Source of the DNA: a virus
Direction: 5' to 3' (one strand)
IMG/VR virus record: IMGVR_UViG_3300007516_000040
Coordinates: 1 to 41,427 of that record
Length of the DNA stretch: 41,427 nucleotides
The notes under the pieces were generated by a model, which ran no database searches, was not told the DNA's origin, and saw nothing but the letters and a program-made list of their open reading frames with translations. A program made the position numbers and the translations under genes. Below are positions 16,280 to 24,991 of the stretch, piece by piece. Numbering within the stretch: the first letter of the stretch is position 1; each line of letters opens with the position of its first letter.

Positions 16280-17257
16280 TTAGAACACCGATCCGCTGCC
16301 AGCCGCAGTTGATTTATTCAGAATTGTTTCGCTAGGCTTCTTAAAGAAGTTCTTCAGGTTGTCCGTCAATCCTGCAGCAAACGTATCATAGTTTGGACTA
16401 CGTTGAGACATCATTGCACCAAGCAACGGAGTCATCGCAGCATTTATGCCTGCAGCACCGCGTCCGCCAACATTCGCGCCCACACTACTACGCTGCGTGA
16501 GGCCGTTGTCCAATCCTGCACTAATGTTTTCAGGCTGGAAACTACTACCTTCCGCATTGCTTGCACGTGTTGCCAACATGTTGTACGGATTAAGCTTACT
16601 CTCATTAAACTTACCAAGCATTTCATCGTACAGTGGCCCAGCATTCGCATCACCCTGCGCTAGTGCTGTACGAATGCCTGCAGTTGCTCCACGATCAGCC
16701 GACGCTAATGTAGCCTGCAATGGAACCCCGCCCATGTCTGTACGCAATGCTGCACTGTTGAATCCACTTTTCACATTGTCAGCATTCTCTGCTGCTGATG
16801 TAACACCTGCGATCTTGTTTGCGCCCGCAACACCTTCACGTGTAGGTGCGCCGTAACCATTCGCCATAGCAGCAAGCAACGGTGAAGCAGCGTCATTCTC
16901 AGACATGCGACGATTGTAATTACGGCTACGTTCGTCCTGTCCGCGTGTGAGGTCATCTACACCACGATTGCGTGTGATTGCATCTGATTGCTTGATCTGT
17001 GACTGTGATTCAGGCGTTAGATCAACAACCCAACCTTGGCCCGGTACGTATCGTGTCTTGTTTCCGCGTGCGTCCGTCTGTCCTGCAGTGGCAAGTTCAT
17101 ACTGCTGATCAGCCATACGCTTCTGCAGCATGTAGTTCTGCATTGCAAGCTGCAAACTACCAGCACTGTTCGCTGATTGCTGACTTTGCCCAAGAAGATT
17201 CAATCCGCCGCCAATAACAGAACCCGCTGCACCAATACCTGCTGCCCAACCAGACAT
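16280..17257 (-). CDS. Putative internal virion protein with hydrophobic N-terminus
   Basis: 325 residues. The N-terminus GWAAGIGAAGSVIGGGLNLL is a glycine-zipper-like hydrophobic segment followed by a Gln/Ser-rich helix (QSQQSANSAGSLQLAMQNYM). This pattern is typical of small ejection proteins (T7 gp14-like in role, not by detectable homology). The rest is Asn/Ala/Arg-rich and low in hydrophobics. AGGAG lies upstream of the ATG. Likely released into the cell envelope at infection; inference. Confidence 0.6.
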   Translation of the reverse strand: MSGWAAGIGAAGSVIGGGLNLLGQSQQSANSAGSLQLAMQNYMLQKRMADQQYELATAGQTDARGNKTRYVPGQGWVVDLTPESQSQIKQSDAITRNRGVDDLTRGQDERSRNYNRRMSENDAASPLLAAMANGYGAPTREGVAGANKIAGVTSAAENADNVKSGFNSAALRTDMGGVPLQATLASADRGATAGIRTALAQGDANAGPLYDEMLGKFNESKLNPYNMLATRASNAEGSSFQPENISAGLDNGLTQRSSVGANVGGRGAAGINAAMTPLLGAMMSQRSPNYDTFAAGLTDNLKNFFKKPSETILNKSTAAGSGSVF

Positions 17258-17258
17258 G

Positions 17259-17702
17259 CTATTCTCCTGTAATTAGCACGCGATTAGCAACGCTATCACG
17301 GCGTGAACCAAGGCATGAAACTTCATCTGTGAATACTTCTTCTGCATCTTCAATTGACTTAGCATTTGTAACCAATGACATTGTGATACATGCATCAGTA
17401 ATTGCGTACACTGCTTGTTTTCTGTGAGCACTTGCAGCGAACACATTGTATCCTTGCAACATTACAGCTTTACCAGCAATAAATATCCAAACATCACCAG
17501 ACACGATCAACGTTGTAGGCACTTTCACAACAACACCTGTCACTAGTGATCCGGCAGGCACAAAGATTGTCCGTGTATACATACCACCATGCAGCACATG
17601 CTCAGTAGGAATGTCCAACTGAGGCAATGCAAGCATCTTCTTTTCAAGTTCTCGCACCTGTGCAATGGCATGATCTGTCATAGGAGCTACAAGTGCGTGC
17701 AT
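17259..17702 (-). CDS. Cupin-like beta-barrel protein
   Basis: 147 residues. The order of strands and motifs (HGGMYTRTIFVPAGSLVTG, KVPTTLIVSGDVWIFIAG, YNVFAASAHRKQAVYAI, CITMSLVTN, then an acidic EDAEEVF helix) resembles a short RmlC-like cupin found among phage structural genes. Metal-binding His residues are not all present in the usual pattern, so an enzymatic role is doubtful; a structural or stabilising role in the virion is more likely. It starts two bases after the upstream gene's stop. Confidence 0.55.
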   Translation of the reverse strand: MHALVAPMTDHAIAQVRELEKKMLALPQLDIPTEHVLHGGMYTRTIFVPAGSLVTGVVVKVPTTLIVSGDVWIFIAGKAVMLQGYNVFAASAHRKQAVYAITDACITMSLVTNAKSIEDAEEVFTDEVSCLGSRRDSVANRVLITGE

Positions 17703-17703
17703 G

Positions 17704-18633
17704 TTAGAACGCTCCTGAAGAATTCAGTCCACGGCCTCTCTGTGACTTCTTCTGTGCGAACGGAACACCCTGCGCTGTATCAACAGTCGTCAAATTGATT
17801 GGTCCCTGCGCTGTTCCGCCCTTAGCAATAGCTCCTGCAACATCGAATAGATTCGTGCTGCCCAACGCGCTGCGAATGTTGCCATCCAGTCCGCTTTTGA
17901 GTGTATTAGCTTTCTCTGTCGCACGTTGCGAGTACGGATTCACGTCAAAGTCAGGCATTCCTAGTGCATAGCTGCTACCTGCTGTACCTGCTTCACCACG
18001 AATATCATTCAAAGTCTGTCGTCCCTTACCAAGCACGCTGTCTCCAATGCCTGTAAGTGTCGCCATGCCTGCACTGTTCTGCCTACCTAGATCACCGAAT
18101 GCTGTGTTGTAACCACTGTCATTCAAGATGCCCCGCTTGCGATTGAAGTCCAACTGCTGCTCTGCACCTGCACGTTGCGTTCCAAGAATGTTATTCAAGA
18201 TGTCATCATCTGCATTGTCACTAAGCAATGACTTATCAAAGCCAGGAGCAAATGCCGTGTTCACTTTTGATGTGTTGTTGTTTCGCTGCATTGTCTGATA
18301 GTTATCCAGACCACTAGCGAACGTATCATCTGTGAAGTAACTACCCGGATTGCTGTCGAGTTCCGGCACCTTCAACTTCGTATTGCCAATGATGCTGTCG
18401 ATCACACTTCCGTACTTGTCATTCGCAAGACCACGCTGATTCAGGTAGTTCGTTCCTGTATCCTTTGCACCACTTACGGCAGTAGATAGCTTGCCTTGGA
18501 AGTCAAGTTTGTCCTGCGCTTTCTGTGAATCAACACGCGCTTGAGCTTCACGTGCTGCTTGTTGACGCATCATTTCAACTTGCACAGAATTATCCTGTGG
18601 AGGAAGACCCCCACCGCCACCGCCACCGCTCAT
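17704..18633 (-). CDS. Putative virion protein with poly-Gly start
   Basis: 309 residues starting MSGGGGGGGLPPQ, followed by a charged helix (VEMMRQQAAREAQARVDSQKAQDKL). The remainder is Asn/Asp/Gly-rich with repeated short patterns such as NDSGYNTAFG and GLDNYQTM. It ends RGRGLNSSGAF, similar in style to the end of the 325-residue protein upstream of the 1321-residue gene. Probably another internal or tail-associated protein; no family recognised. Confidence 0.55.
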   Translation of the reverse strand: MSGGGGGGGLPPQDNSVQVEMMRQQAAREAQARVDSQKAQDKLDFQGKLSTAVSGAKDTGTNYLNQRGLANDKYGSVIDSIIGNTKLKVPELDSNPGSYFTDDTFASGLDNYQTMQRNNNTSKVNTAFAPGFDKSLLSDNADDDILNNILGTQRAGAEQQLDFNRKRGILNDSGYNTAFGDLGRQNSAGMATLTGIGDSVLGKGRQTLNDIRGEAGTAGSSYALGMPDFDVNPYSQRATEKANTLKSGLDGNIRSALGSTNLFDVAGAIAKGGTAQGPINLTTVDTAQGVPFAQKKSQRGRGLNSSGAF

Positions 18634-19116
18634 TTAAGCCTCCACTATAAAACCATGCATTGCACCGATTCTAGCAAATCCCAACTTCTCTAAGAAGTGT
18701 GATGCCTTGTCGATGTTTAGTCCGGACGATACACCCATCTTCACAACTTTTGCCCCTTGAGCAACCGCCCACACTTTATACAAACGAATGATTTCAACAA
18801 GATGCGTGATGCAATGTCCGCGATGTTCTTTGTCCATCATAATCGTCAAATCGTACGCAACCTTGTCTGTGCTTGTGATCAACTCTTCACATAGACAAAT
18901 GATGCCTCCAACGATTACGTCATTCTCATCTACGATTACACGAATGAAGAAACCTGGACGTCCATGCATTGCATCGTAAAGAAAGTTCATCGTCTTTTTC
19001 TCATCAAACTGCATGTGCTTATACGTAGGACTTTCTTCAAGCACAGCACGCACGATTACTACCATGCGCTGCAAATCAGAGAAATGCTTGTAAGGTTCGC
19101 GAATCTTGTAGGTCAC
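18634..19116 (-). CDS. GNAT-family N-acetyltransferase
   Basis: 160 residues. A GNAT fold is suggested by the strand-helix pattern: FFIRVIVDENDVIVGGIICL (beta hairpin), DLTIMMDKEHRGHCITHLVEII (motif A with R-G-H near the acetyl-CoA pyrophosphate site), and ASHFLEKLGFARIG near the end. It starts with GTG overlapping the endolysin stop (GTGA). It lies between the lysis cassette and the ejection proteins. Substrate unknown; such phage acetyltransferases may modify a host or virion protein. Confidence 0.75.
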   Translation of the reverse strand: MTYKIREPYKHFSDLQRMVVIVRAVLEESPTYKHMQFDEKKTMNFLYDAMHGRPGFFIRVIVDENDVIVGGIICLCEELITSTDKVAYDLTIMMDKEHRGHCITHLVEIIRLYKVWAVAQGAKVVKMGVSSGLNIDKASHFLEKLGFARIGAMHGFIVEA

Positions 19117-19697
19117 GTTGTCACTTCTGTTGCAACGTTCAGCGCATCGAAAAAGGTCTTTCCAATTACGCCAATCTCATATGCTTTGTCTGTGCCGTTG
19201 ATAATGCGTCGAGCGTTCAACCAATCTTCATTCGTATCATTGAAGTACATGTCCAACGATGCACCAGTGAAATCACCGATACCGCTCTCCGCACGCATCA
19301 TACCTTCAAACAACACCTGCGTAGCAATTTCCATGTCCATCGCTTTGTCAGGATAGTTCACAAGGTCTATGCCGAGAAGCTTGGTCATCTTCTCATAGTT
19401 CTGTTTCCATGTCAACTGGACGAAGCCCCGGCCATAGTACGTCTGTCCTGTGATAGGATCAGGTACGCCATAGGAATGTCCGGCACCTTTACCGTACTCT
19501 GCAATCGGCTGCATTGTGTGAGCAGTTTCCCACTTCACAGTTGCAAACATGTACGCAAGCCAACGCAAGTCAGTGAGTCTGCGTTCTTCCCATTCATCGA
19601 GAATAGTATCTATACCGTTAAGCTGACCTTGTGAGAACGTGCGGCCAAACAACGAAGCACGGATTTTATCAAAGAATTTCTTACGATTGATACGCAT
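19113..19697 (-). CDS. Endolysin, GH19 chitinase/lysozyme type
   Basis: 194 residues. The GH19-like core has VKWE57TAHTMQPIAE67YG, with E57 and E67 as likely catalytic pair, followed by TYYGRGFVQLTWKQNY, the classic GH19 signature. It would cut peptidoglycan glycan strands at lysis. There is no signal peptide, so it depends on the holin candidate upstream. It lies directly downstream of Rz/Rz1 and is translationally coupled to the GNAT gene. Confidence 0.9.
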   Translation of the reverse strand: MRINRKKFFDKIRASLFGRTFSQGQLNGIDTILDEWEERRLTDLRWLAYMFATVKWETAHTMQPIAEYGKGAGHSYGVPDPITGQTYYGRGFVQLTWKQNYEKMTKLLGIDLVNYPDKAMDMEIATQVLFEGMMRAESGIGDFTGASLDMYFNDTNEDWLNARRIINGTDKAYEIGVIGKTFFDALNVATEVTT

Positions 19698-19711
19698 GTG
19701 TTCAGTTCTTT

Positions 19712-19912
19712 CTACTTACAAATTACAGTGATCACTGCATTGTTTGCTAGGATCGTTCGTGCTGTCATTTCAGTCAACACATCAATCTCTGCACCTGTAG
19801 GATGTGTCACAAGCAAAGAACTGCATGGCACAACTTTAGTCGTTGGGGCGGGAATAGCGGCGCAGTTCGTCCCTAAAAGAAGGAGAGGTAAGAGCATCAG
19901 TCTGAGCGTCAT
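19712..19912 (-). CDS. Rz1-like outer-membrane spanin candidate
   Basis: 66 residues starting inside the Rz gene in another frame, the classic Rz1 arrangement. It has a hydrophobic leader (LRLMLLPLLLLG) then T-N-C17, followed by a short Pro-containing stretch. The cysteine is placed as in a lipoprotein, but the lipobox GTNC is not canonical (Asn at -1). Together with Rz it would fuse inner and outer membranes at lysis. Confidence 0.6.
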   Translation of the reverse strand: MTLRLMLLPLLLLGTNCAAIPAPTTKVVPCSSLLVTHPTGAEIDVLTEMTARTILANNAVITVICK

Positions 19913-20066
19913 GTGCTTTGTCCTTAATGATGTTCAGCTTTTTCTCTTGTTCAATGTACACTGCTTTCCGACCATCATTGTAAATCTTGTAGTAGATACC
20001 ACCAACAATACCAGAAGCGGCAACTGTTACAACAATCCAAATGATCACTTTAATTTGTAATGTCAT
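19836..20066 (-). CDS. Rz-like inner-membrane spanin
   Basis: 76 residues with an N-terminal membrane segment (VIIWIVVTVAASGIVGGIYY) and a charged helical periplasmic tail (YIEQEKKLNIIKDKAHDAQ). Its ATG overlaps the upstream stop (ATGA). The short tail and the embedded Rz1 frame mark it as a small i-spanin. Confidence 0.7.
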   Translation of the reverse strand: MTLQIKVIIWIVVTVAASGIVGGIYYKIYNDGRKAVYIEQEKKLNIIKDKAHDAQTDALTSPSFRDELRRYSRPND

Positions 20067-20242
20067 TTGCTGTTCACTTCCTCTACAACACGAGTAAGAG
20101 TAGCAGTTGCACGTTCAAGCTTTTTCAATGCTTCATCATGTTCCTGTTCGGCACGTTGAGCAGTGCGGATAAATGGAGCTATAGGACTTTCTGGCTTCGT
20201 CAGTGCCAACACTGCAAGGGCTGTAGCGAATGAACTACTCAT
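20063..20242 (-). CDS. Small lysis-cassette protein of unknown role
   Basis: The ATG at 20242 has a strong GAGGAGGG site and gives 59 residues; the frame extends back to 20317 but that part lies inside the holin candidate. A short hydrophobic start (FATALAVLALT) is followed by an amphipathic helix (RAEQEHDEALKKLERATATL). It overlaps the holin candidate by eight bases and Rz by four. It could be a second holin-like or antiholin peptide; not certain. Confidence 0.6.
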   Translation of the reverse strand: MSSSFATALAVLALTKPESPIAPFIRTAQRAEQEHDEALKKLERATATLTRVVEEVNSK

Positions 20243-20483
20243 CTTTTTTCCCTCCTCTAACCAATGCCACCACCGCATTGACTGTAGTTGTGAGGGCGTT
20301 GATTGCATTTGTGCCATTTACTTTCTCTGAGACTGTCTTATCAAGCATACCAAGAATGAACTGATGTGCTTCTTTGCGTTCTGTGCGTTCCTCTCTCCAC
20401 ACAACGAACTGAATGGCCCAACCAATAGCTGCACCGATGCCAGCACTTTTCATTACAGCATCTAGGAATTCTTTATCGAACAT
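20235..20483 (-). CDS. Holin candidate
   Basis: 82 residues with one clear membrane segment (AGIGAAIGWAIQFVVW), a strongly charged stretch after it (REERTERKEAHQ), a second moderately hydrophobic segment (ALTTTVNAVVALV) and a Lys/Asp/Glu tail. Position at the head of the lysis cassette and size fit a holin. No specific holin family recognised. Confidence 0.6.
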   Translation of the reverse strand: MFDKEFLDAVMKSAGIGAAIGWAIQFVVWREERTERKEAHQFILGMLDKTVSEKVNGTNAINALTTTVNAVVALVRGGKKDE

Positions 20484-20488
20484 GGCTA

Positions 20489-21862
20489 TTATCCGATACG
20501 CATAGCAGTGATTCTACTATCGCAAGAATTGCCGCTTGCATTGTATTTAATGATGCCTTCTGTGCGGGCGACAGGACTTACACTGATGCGCAAGTTTCCT
20601 GCAGGAGAAGTGATTACGCCTGACAAAGTAGCAACTGCGTAGTATGTACCGCTAACAGAAACAAGATGCATTCGACAAGAAGCAATAACAGTTATTCCGT
20701 CCCACAATTTTACATTAACAATGTCACCACCGGAAGCATTTCCGATATTTACATGACCTGTAACGAACCATGTACCACTCGTACCTTGAGCAACAGTAGG
20801 ACCTGTGAAGTATGTAGCAAGCGTTCCTAGAGCAACATCAGCAGCCAATATATTTTCTACAGTAGTGGGAGTGAATCCACCATTCGCTCTAGGAAGAACA
20901 TCACTTACCATAGTTGTAAGAGCAATTAGAGGAATTACTCCTACAGCAAGATCACCACTCCCATCTAGTACGGGTACATTGCCTGAACTTATTCCTGTAT
21001 CTACAATTGCTGCAGTACCTAGACCAAGTGTTGTCCTAGATGCAGCAGCCGTCGCATCATCAAGCAAACTTCTTGCAAAAGTTGTCAAAGACGCCAGTGC
21101 TGCAATGCCTGAACCATTAGTGTATGGCATTGTATTATTCGTAACAGCCAAACCTGAAATAGCTGACAAGAATGTTGCAAGCGGTTGATAACTTCCAGCT
21201 ATTTGTGCTCCAATTGTTGTACGTGCTGCAACTTGGGAGGCAGTCTGTAAAAGCTGCGTCCCAAGTGAAGAAGCACCAAGAAAAGTTAAGACATTTACTG
21301 CAGGAGAAATTGTGTATCCTGTGCCTCCGCTATTAACAGAAACAATCTTTGATGCATCTGCTGCACCTCCCGGTACAGGAAGCACTTGTGCTCCAACAGC
21401 AGAAAGATCAACAAGTATACTCCATCGGCCTCCTAGAACATCAACAGCAAAATTTGTGCCTGATGTGTGAGTAGAAAGAGCTACTGCATACTGTGAACCA
21501 GAAACTACAAAATCATTGATTGCATAATTTGTCACTGGTATCCAAGCACCTCTCGCACCAGCAGGTGAAGAGTACACAGACCAAAACGTAGGATTAGCTG
21601 TACGATATTCAAGAAATGTTGTAGGAATTGTAGGAGATAGATGTGTTTCTTGGCATCTCCATACAGAAGCAGTAGCTCCATCAACTACTGTTTCTCCTAC
21701 TGTGTATGTGTGACTGTTCTCCCAAATACCTTGCATATTTTGAAGTGTGAAGTACGCTCCAATAGCTGCATCAATTAAAGTAAAGTTATCATTGACGCGC
21801 TCTGCCCATGCTTTTGTATTCGCTGGCAGGCGTTCTAGCTTTAGATTGGGAGTATCAGTCAC
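20489..21862 (-). CDS. Tail fibre / appendage protein
   Basis: 457 residues; GTG start with AAGGAG. The N-terminal part (AWAERVNDNFTLIDAAIGAYFTLQ) is a common virion-attachment region of fibres. Two segments with the WxxxxxY...GDxVxxxxxxWxC pattern follow (GIWENSHTYTVGETV, then GAWIPVTNYAINDFV), like carbohydrate-binding-type modules. The middle has short fibre repeats (ARTTIGAQIAG, SRTTLGLGTAA). The C-terminal part is a beta-rich head. Likely receptor binding. Confidence 0.75.
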   Translation of the reverse strand: MTDTPNLKLERLPANTKAWAERVNDNFTLIDAAIGAYFTLQNMQGIWENSHTYTVGETVVDGATASVWRCQETHLSPTIPTTFLEYRTANPTFWSVYSSPAGARGAWIPVTNYAINDFVVSGSQYAVALSTHTSGTNFAVDVLGGRWSILVDLSAVGAQVLPVPGGAADASKIVSVNSGGTGYTISPAVNVLTFLGASSLGTQLLQTASQVAARTTIGAQIAGSYQPLATFLSAISGLAVTNNTMPYTNGSGIAALASLTTFARSLLDDATAAASRTTLGLGTAAIVDTGISSGNVPVLDGSGDLAVGVIPLIALTTMVSDVLPRANGGFTPTTVENILAADVALGTLATYFTGPTVAQGTSGTWFVTGHVNIGNASGGDIVNVKLWDGITVIASCRMHLVSVSGTYYAVATLSGVITSPAGNLRISVSPVARTEGIIKYNASGNSCDSRITAMRIG

Positions 21863-21873
21863 GTTCTTACTCC

Positions 21874-22278
21874 TTACACGCCGTCTAGTTCAACACCGAC
21901 AACCTGAAAGTTTGCCGCCTGTAGTGCAAGTGTGATCACAGTATATTGAATAGTGTCACCGGGATTGAGATAGAAGATCGCATCCGCAGGTGCAACAGAC
22001 AACGCAGTCCCTAGACCTGTAGGAGCAGCAGCTGCACCGCTTGCATAAGCAAACATTCCGCTACTACGAATGGTGTAATTGAAATGCGTCGCCGTCATTG
22101 CAGTGTTGCGTGCAATCTCAATACCATTCACAAGCAACGCTACCTGCGAATTTGTATCACCTTGGAATCGTGCCATGATACGGCACTTTGCACGCTTACC
22201 AGCAGGACACGTATAGATCGTATTTGTGCCTGTAACGGTTGCTGTAGCTTCTCCAAGAACGCCAATCAAATCAGTCAT
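21874..22278 (-). CDS. Small beta-rich tail/fibre-associated protein
   Basis: 134 residues with an AGGAG site. It is made of alternating strands (GVLGEATATVTGTNTIYTC, ALLVNGIEIARNT, DTIQYTVITLALQAANFQVVGVELDGV quoted in part: TVITLALQAANFQVV). The style is that of fibre-tip or tail-associated phage proteins that precede a fibre gene. No catalytic residues seen. Confidence 0.6.
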   Translation of the reverse strand: MTDLIGVLGEATATVTGTNTIYTCPAGKRAKCRIMARFQGDTNSQVALLVNGIEIARNTAMTATHFNYTIRSSGMFAYASGAAAAPTGLGTALSVAPADAIFYLNPGDTIQYTVITLALQAANFQVVGVELDGV

Positions 22279-22287
22279 TTCAATCTC

Positions 22288-22455
22288 CTATAGTGTATCA
22301 AACACAGCGTCATTAAACGCCATGTTACGAATGGGCGAAACCTGCATCTGCAATGCCGTGATTTCATTAGCAATGATCTGCATCTGGGTACGCAAATCAG
22401 ACTTAGCTACCATCTGATTATCCGGGAATACGTTAGGATCAACTTCACTAGCCAT
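22288..22455 (-). CDS. Small 55-residue protein between nozzle and fibre genes
   Basis: Read on the minus strand from an ATG at 22455-22453 that overlaps the upstream stop (TAATG) to a TAG at 22290-22288. It begins MASEVDPNVFPDNQMVAKSD and continues as an amphipathic helix (LRTQMQIIANEITALQMQV). Continuous operon packing on both sides and sensible composition support it as a real gene. It may form a small coiled coil associated with the tail; no family name. Confidence 0.75.
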   Translation of the reverse strand: MASEVDPNVFPDNQMVAKSDLRTQMQIIANEITALQMQVSPIRNMAFNDAVFDTL

Positions 22456-24233
22456 TACAAAAGCCTCCGAATTGTGCCTTCCATGTACAACGGCGTAATG
22501 CTCACGAATCTCAAAGGTCCGTTAGCTCGCCCAGAGAAGCGCAACTTCATTGTGTTGAACTTTGTAGGAGCGTATGTCAATGTACGAATGCCTGTGTTGT
22601 TACCGCCGCCGTACGGACTGTTACCATACTGCTGCAATCCATATCCTCCAGCATCACGCGCAATGAATTCCAATGTCAATGCAGGTGTGATAGGAAGCTG
22701 CGAATATGAATAGAAACCAAAACCATCTGTGAACAATGTGTCATCACTGAATGCTTCACCAACAAGGTTCTGTGCATAATACTGCCCATCAACAAAGACT
22801 TTACATGTGATCGCTTCTGTACCTTCTGTATTAAGTGCAATGTATCGTAACGTCTTGCTTTGTGCAGCAGATTTGAAGTCTGCTTCTGGAAGCTCCCAAG
22901 CCCATTCAATTGGCAATCCGCTATCATTCACATTTGCAACGGGGCCAAAACCTGTGCCGTCTGTGAAGTATGTGCTGTCATCGAATGTCTCTTGTTCTCC
23001 AATGAAGTCTGCCCACAATGGATTGGTAAGTCGATCACCTTGCACGAATATCTTTGTGCAGTTATTTCGTGCATAGAAAACATTGCCTTCACTGCTCCGT
23101 GTTGCAGCGTGCCAATTCCATCCACGGTATACAGACCAAGCACTGATCTTGAGCTTATCTAGATAGCGATAGTTGAAACAAAGACTTTCTGTCTGATACT
23201 TTGCTTCCGCATTAGGCATGAACAGCATATATGCTGCAAGTCTGCGATCATATACGCTAAAAGTATCACGCAACAATGAATCCACAGAGAGCTTATTGAT
23301 AGCAGGCTGCAACAATGGATCAATGAAACGTGACGGACGATCAGGTGAAAGAATCTTCGTGAATGTGCTCAACGAGAATTCGGATACACCTACAATGTCG
23401 CAGTTGTAGATGTTACTTCCTAAGTCTTCAGCTGTACGATACGAGAATGAACCGTAGTTGTTGATGATGCTATCTTGTGAAACATTCAAAGCAAGCTTTG
23501 GTGTAGCTGTCGCATCTTCAACAATCTGAATAGGTACAACGACTTCACGAAAGCATACAAGCAGGAAGTTTTTGAATGGGTGTAAAGCAATAATTTCTGT
23601 ATCACCTGTAGACACGTATGAACGCATGTCGAATGTGTTCGTGAACTGTGTGCTAGGATCACCGTCGTAAGTTCCTGCAGCATTACGTTCACTTACATGC
23701 AATGTGTAGCCATCAGCAATGAACAAATGATTCGCAAACCATTTCATAATCAAGCCAACTGGCACATTGATGTTGCTGCCTGTACCTAGATCAGCAAGGT
23801 AATCAACACGCAATGCAGATGTCATGCTCAGTGGCTTGTCCATGCCATTCGCGATGATTAGCTCACCTTTAGCTTCTTCAAATGCGACTGACTTTGCAGC
23901 GCCCCAAATACCTAGGCCGGGACGTAAAGCATTAGCAATTACTGCATCCCAAATCTTAGCTACAGTACCACGTGCATCTACAGCAAACACTTCACCACGT
24001 GTGTTTACTGCAATGAGATACTGCACAAAGTACCGTACGTTGCTAATAGGATAGTCACTCAAAGCAGCAATGTCCGCGAACAGCTTTGTGCCTTGTCGCA
24101 GCCAGATTGAGCCGTCAATGTCTACGACAAGGTTCGTTAATTCGCGAGCATACTTGCTAGACAAGTTCTGCTCACTGTCAGCTACATTCAAGCCCCCGCT
24201 GAAATCACGGACTGTTGCTTTTGTATTAAGCAT
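22455..24233 (-). CDS. Tail nozzle-type protein (podoviral tail tube protein B role)
   Basis: 592 residues from the ATG at 24233; the frame runs back to 24314, but that part lies inside the upstream gene. The N-terminus (KATVRDFSGGLNVADSEQNL, then VVDIDGSIWLRQGTKLF) is a hallmark of large beta-propeller-like tail proteins downstream of the adaptor. The rest is beta-rich with many aromatic residues. By position (adaptor, nozzle, fibre) it corresponds to T7 gp12 or P22 gp10. Confidence 0.75.
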   Translation of the reverse strand: MLNTKATVRDFSGGLNVADSEQNLSSKYARELTNLVVDIDGSIWLRQGTKLFADIAALSDYPISNVRYFVQYLIAVNTRGEVFAVDARGTVAKIWDAVIANALRPGLGIWGAAKSVAFEEAKGELIIANGMDKPLSMTSALRVDYLADLGTGSNINVPVGLIMKWFANHLFIADGYTLHVSERNAAGTYDGDPSTQFTNTFDMRSYVSTGDTEIIALHPFKNFLLVCFREVVVPIQIVEDATATPKLALNVSQDSIINNYGSFSYRTAEDLGSNIYNCDIVGVSEFSLSTFTKILSPDRPSRFIDPLLQPAINKLSVDSLLRDTFSVYDRRLAAYMLFMPNAEAKYQTESLCFNYRYLDKLKISAWSVYRGWNWHAATRSSEGNVFYARNNCTKIFVQGDRLTNPLWADFIGEQETFDDSTYFTDGTGFGPVANVNDSGLPIEWAWELPEADFKSAAQSKTLRYIALNTEGTEAITCKVFVDGQYYAQNLVGEAFSDDTLFTDGFGFYSYSQLPITPALTLEFIARDAGGYGLQQYGNSPYGGGNNTGIRTLTYAPTKFNTMKLRFSGRANGPLRFVSITPLYMEGTIRRLL

Positions 24234-24915
24234 ACGGAGCGTCCTGCTCCCACCAGTCATTCGGCTGCAACTGATTAGGTTGCTGGAATGACGGACGACT
24301 GTTCTCACGAGCATTGACTTGCATCATGCGCTTATTGAACAGCTTTGTGAATTTAGCTTCTTGTGCCGGCGAAGCACCATCATCTGCAGCCCATTGCATA
24401 CAAGCTCCCCACACATGAAGCCAGAAGTCAATCGGCACAACTGTATCAGGATTACCAAAGTCAAAGTCCTGCTCAATCTGAAACAGCACTTGCCCTGTGT
24501 TTGTTACAGGATAGAATTGTACAAGATATCGTCCAGCAGTAGGAGGTTGCAGGTCTTCACTCACCGGCAATGGGAGATACCCAAGCAGCAGTGTTGATGT
24601 GAGAGGATCAGTGTAAGACGAAAGAACAGGCAGCGGTGTCTGGAAGCTGTCGAGGTAAATACGACGAATGCGTTTCCAGTCCGGCACGCCTTCAATTGTT
24701 TGTGTAATTCTACCCAGCACTCCATCAAGAGTGCGTGTGTACGTAGAGATAAGTTCGCCCCACTCATGCTCATCACGAATGAGAACATGTGTTGAAGCAA
24801 GCAAGGAACCAATGCCTTCATTCGAATACGGCGTCATGCCATTTCCGTTTGTAAGGCTCATGCCTTTAGCTACTTCACGGATGGCATCTTCTACAGTACG
24901 AAACGTCAAAGCCAT
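24226..24915 (-). CDS. Head-to-tail adaptor / gatekeeper-type protein
   Basis: 229 residues. The helical start (VEDAIREVAKGMSLT) and a body with EWGELISTYTRTLDG, IRRIYLDSFQTPLPV and ACMQWAADDGASPAQEAKFTKLFNKRM match the general build of podoviral adaptor proteins that sit between portal and nozzle. It is coupled to the nozzle gene by an eight-base overlap. A hairpin terminator precedes it. Confidence 0.6.
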   Translation of the reverse strand: MALTFRTVEDAIREVAKGMSLTNGNGMTPYSNEGIGSLLASTHVLIRDEHEWGELISTYTRTLDGVLGRITQTIEGVPDWKRIRRIYLDSFQTPLPVLSSYTDPLTSTLLLGYLPLPVSEDLQPPTAGRYLVQFYPVTNTGQVLFQIEQDFDFGNPDTVVPIDFWLHVWGACMQWAADDGASPAQEAKFTKLFNKRMMQVNARENSRPSFQQPNQLQPNDWWEQDAPYA

Positions 24916-24938
24916 TTATATCTCCTGTGAGTAAACTA

Positions 24939-24974
24939 ACGGTGCGAGAGGGAACACACAACCTCTCGCACCGT
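24939..24974 (-). terminator. Perfect 13-bp hairpin, probable partial terminator after capsid genes
   Basis: ACGGTGCGAGAGG pairs with CCTCTCGCACCGT around a 10-base loop. On the minus strand it is followed by TAGTTTA, a weak U tract. Standing between the capsid-side genes and the tail genes, it may reduce downstream transcription, making capsid proteins more abundant. Confidence 0.7.
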
Positions 24975-24991
24975 CAATCCACTCCTAGTGA

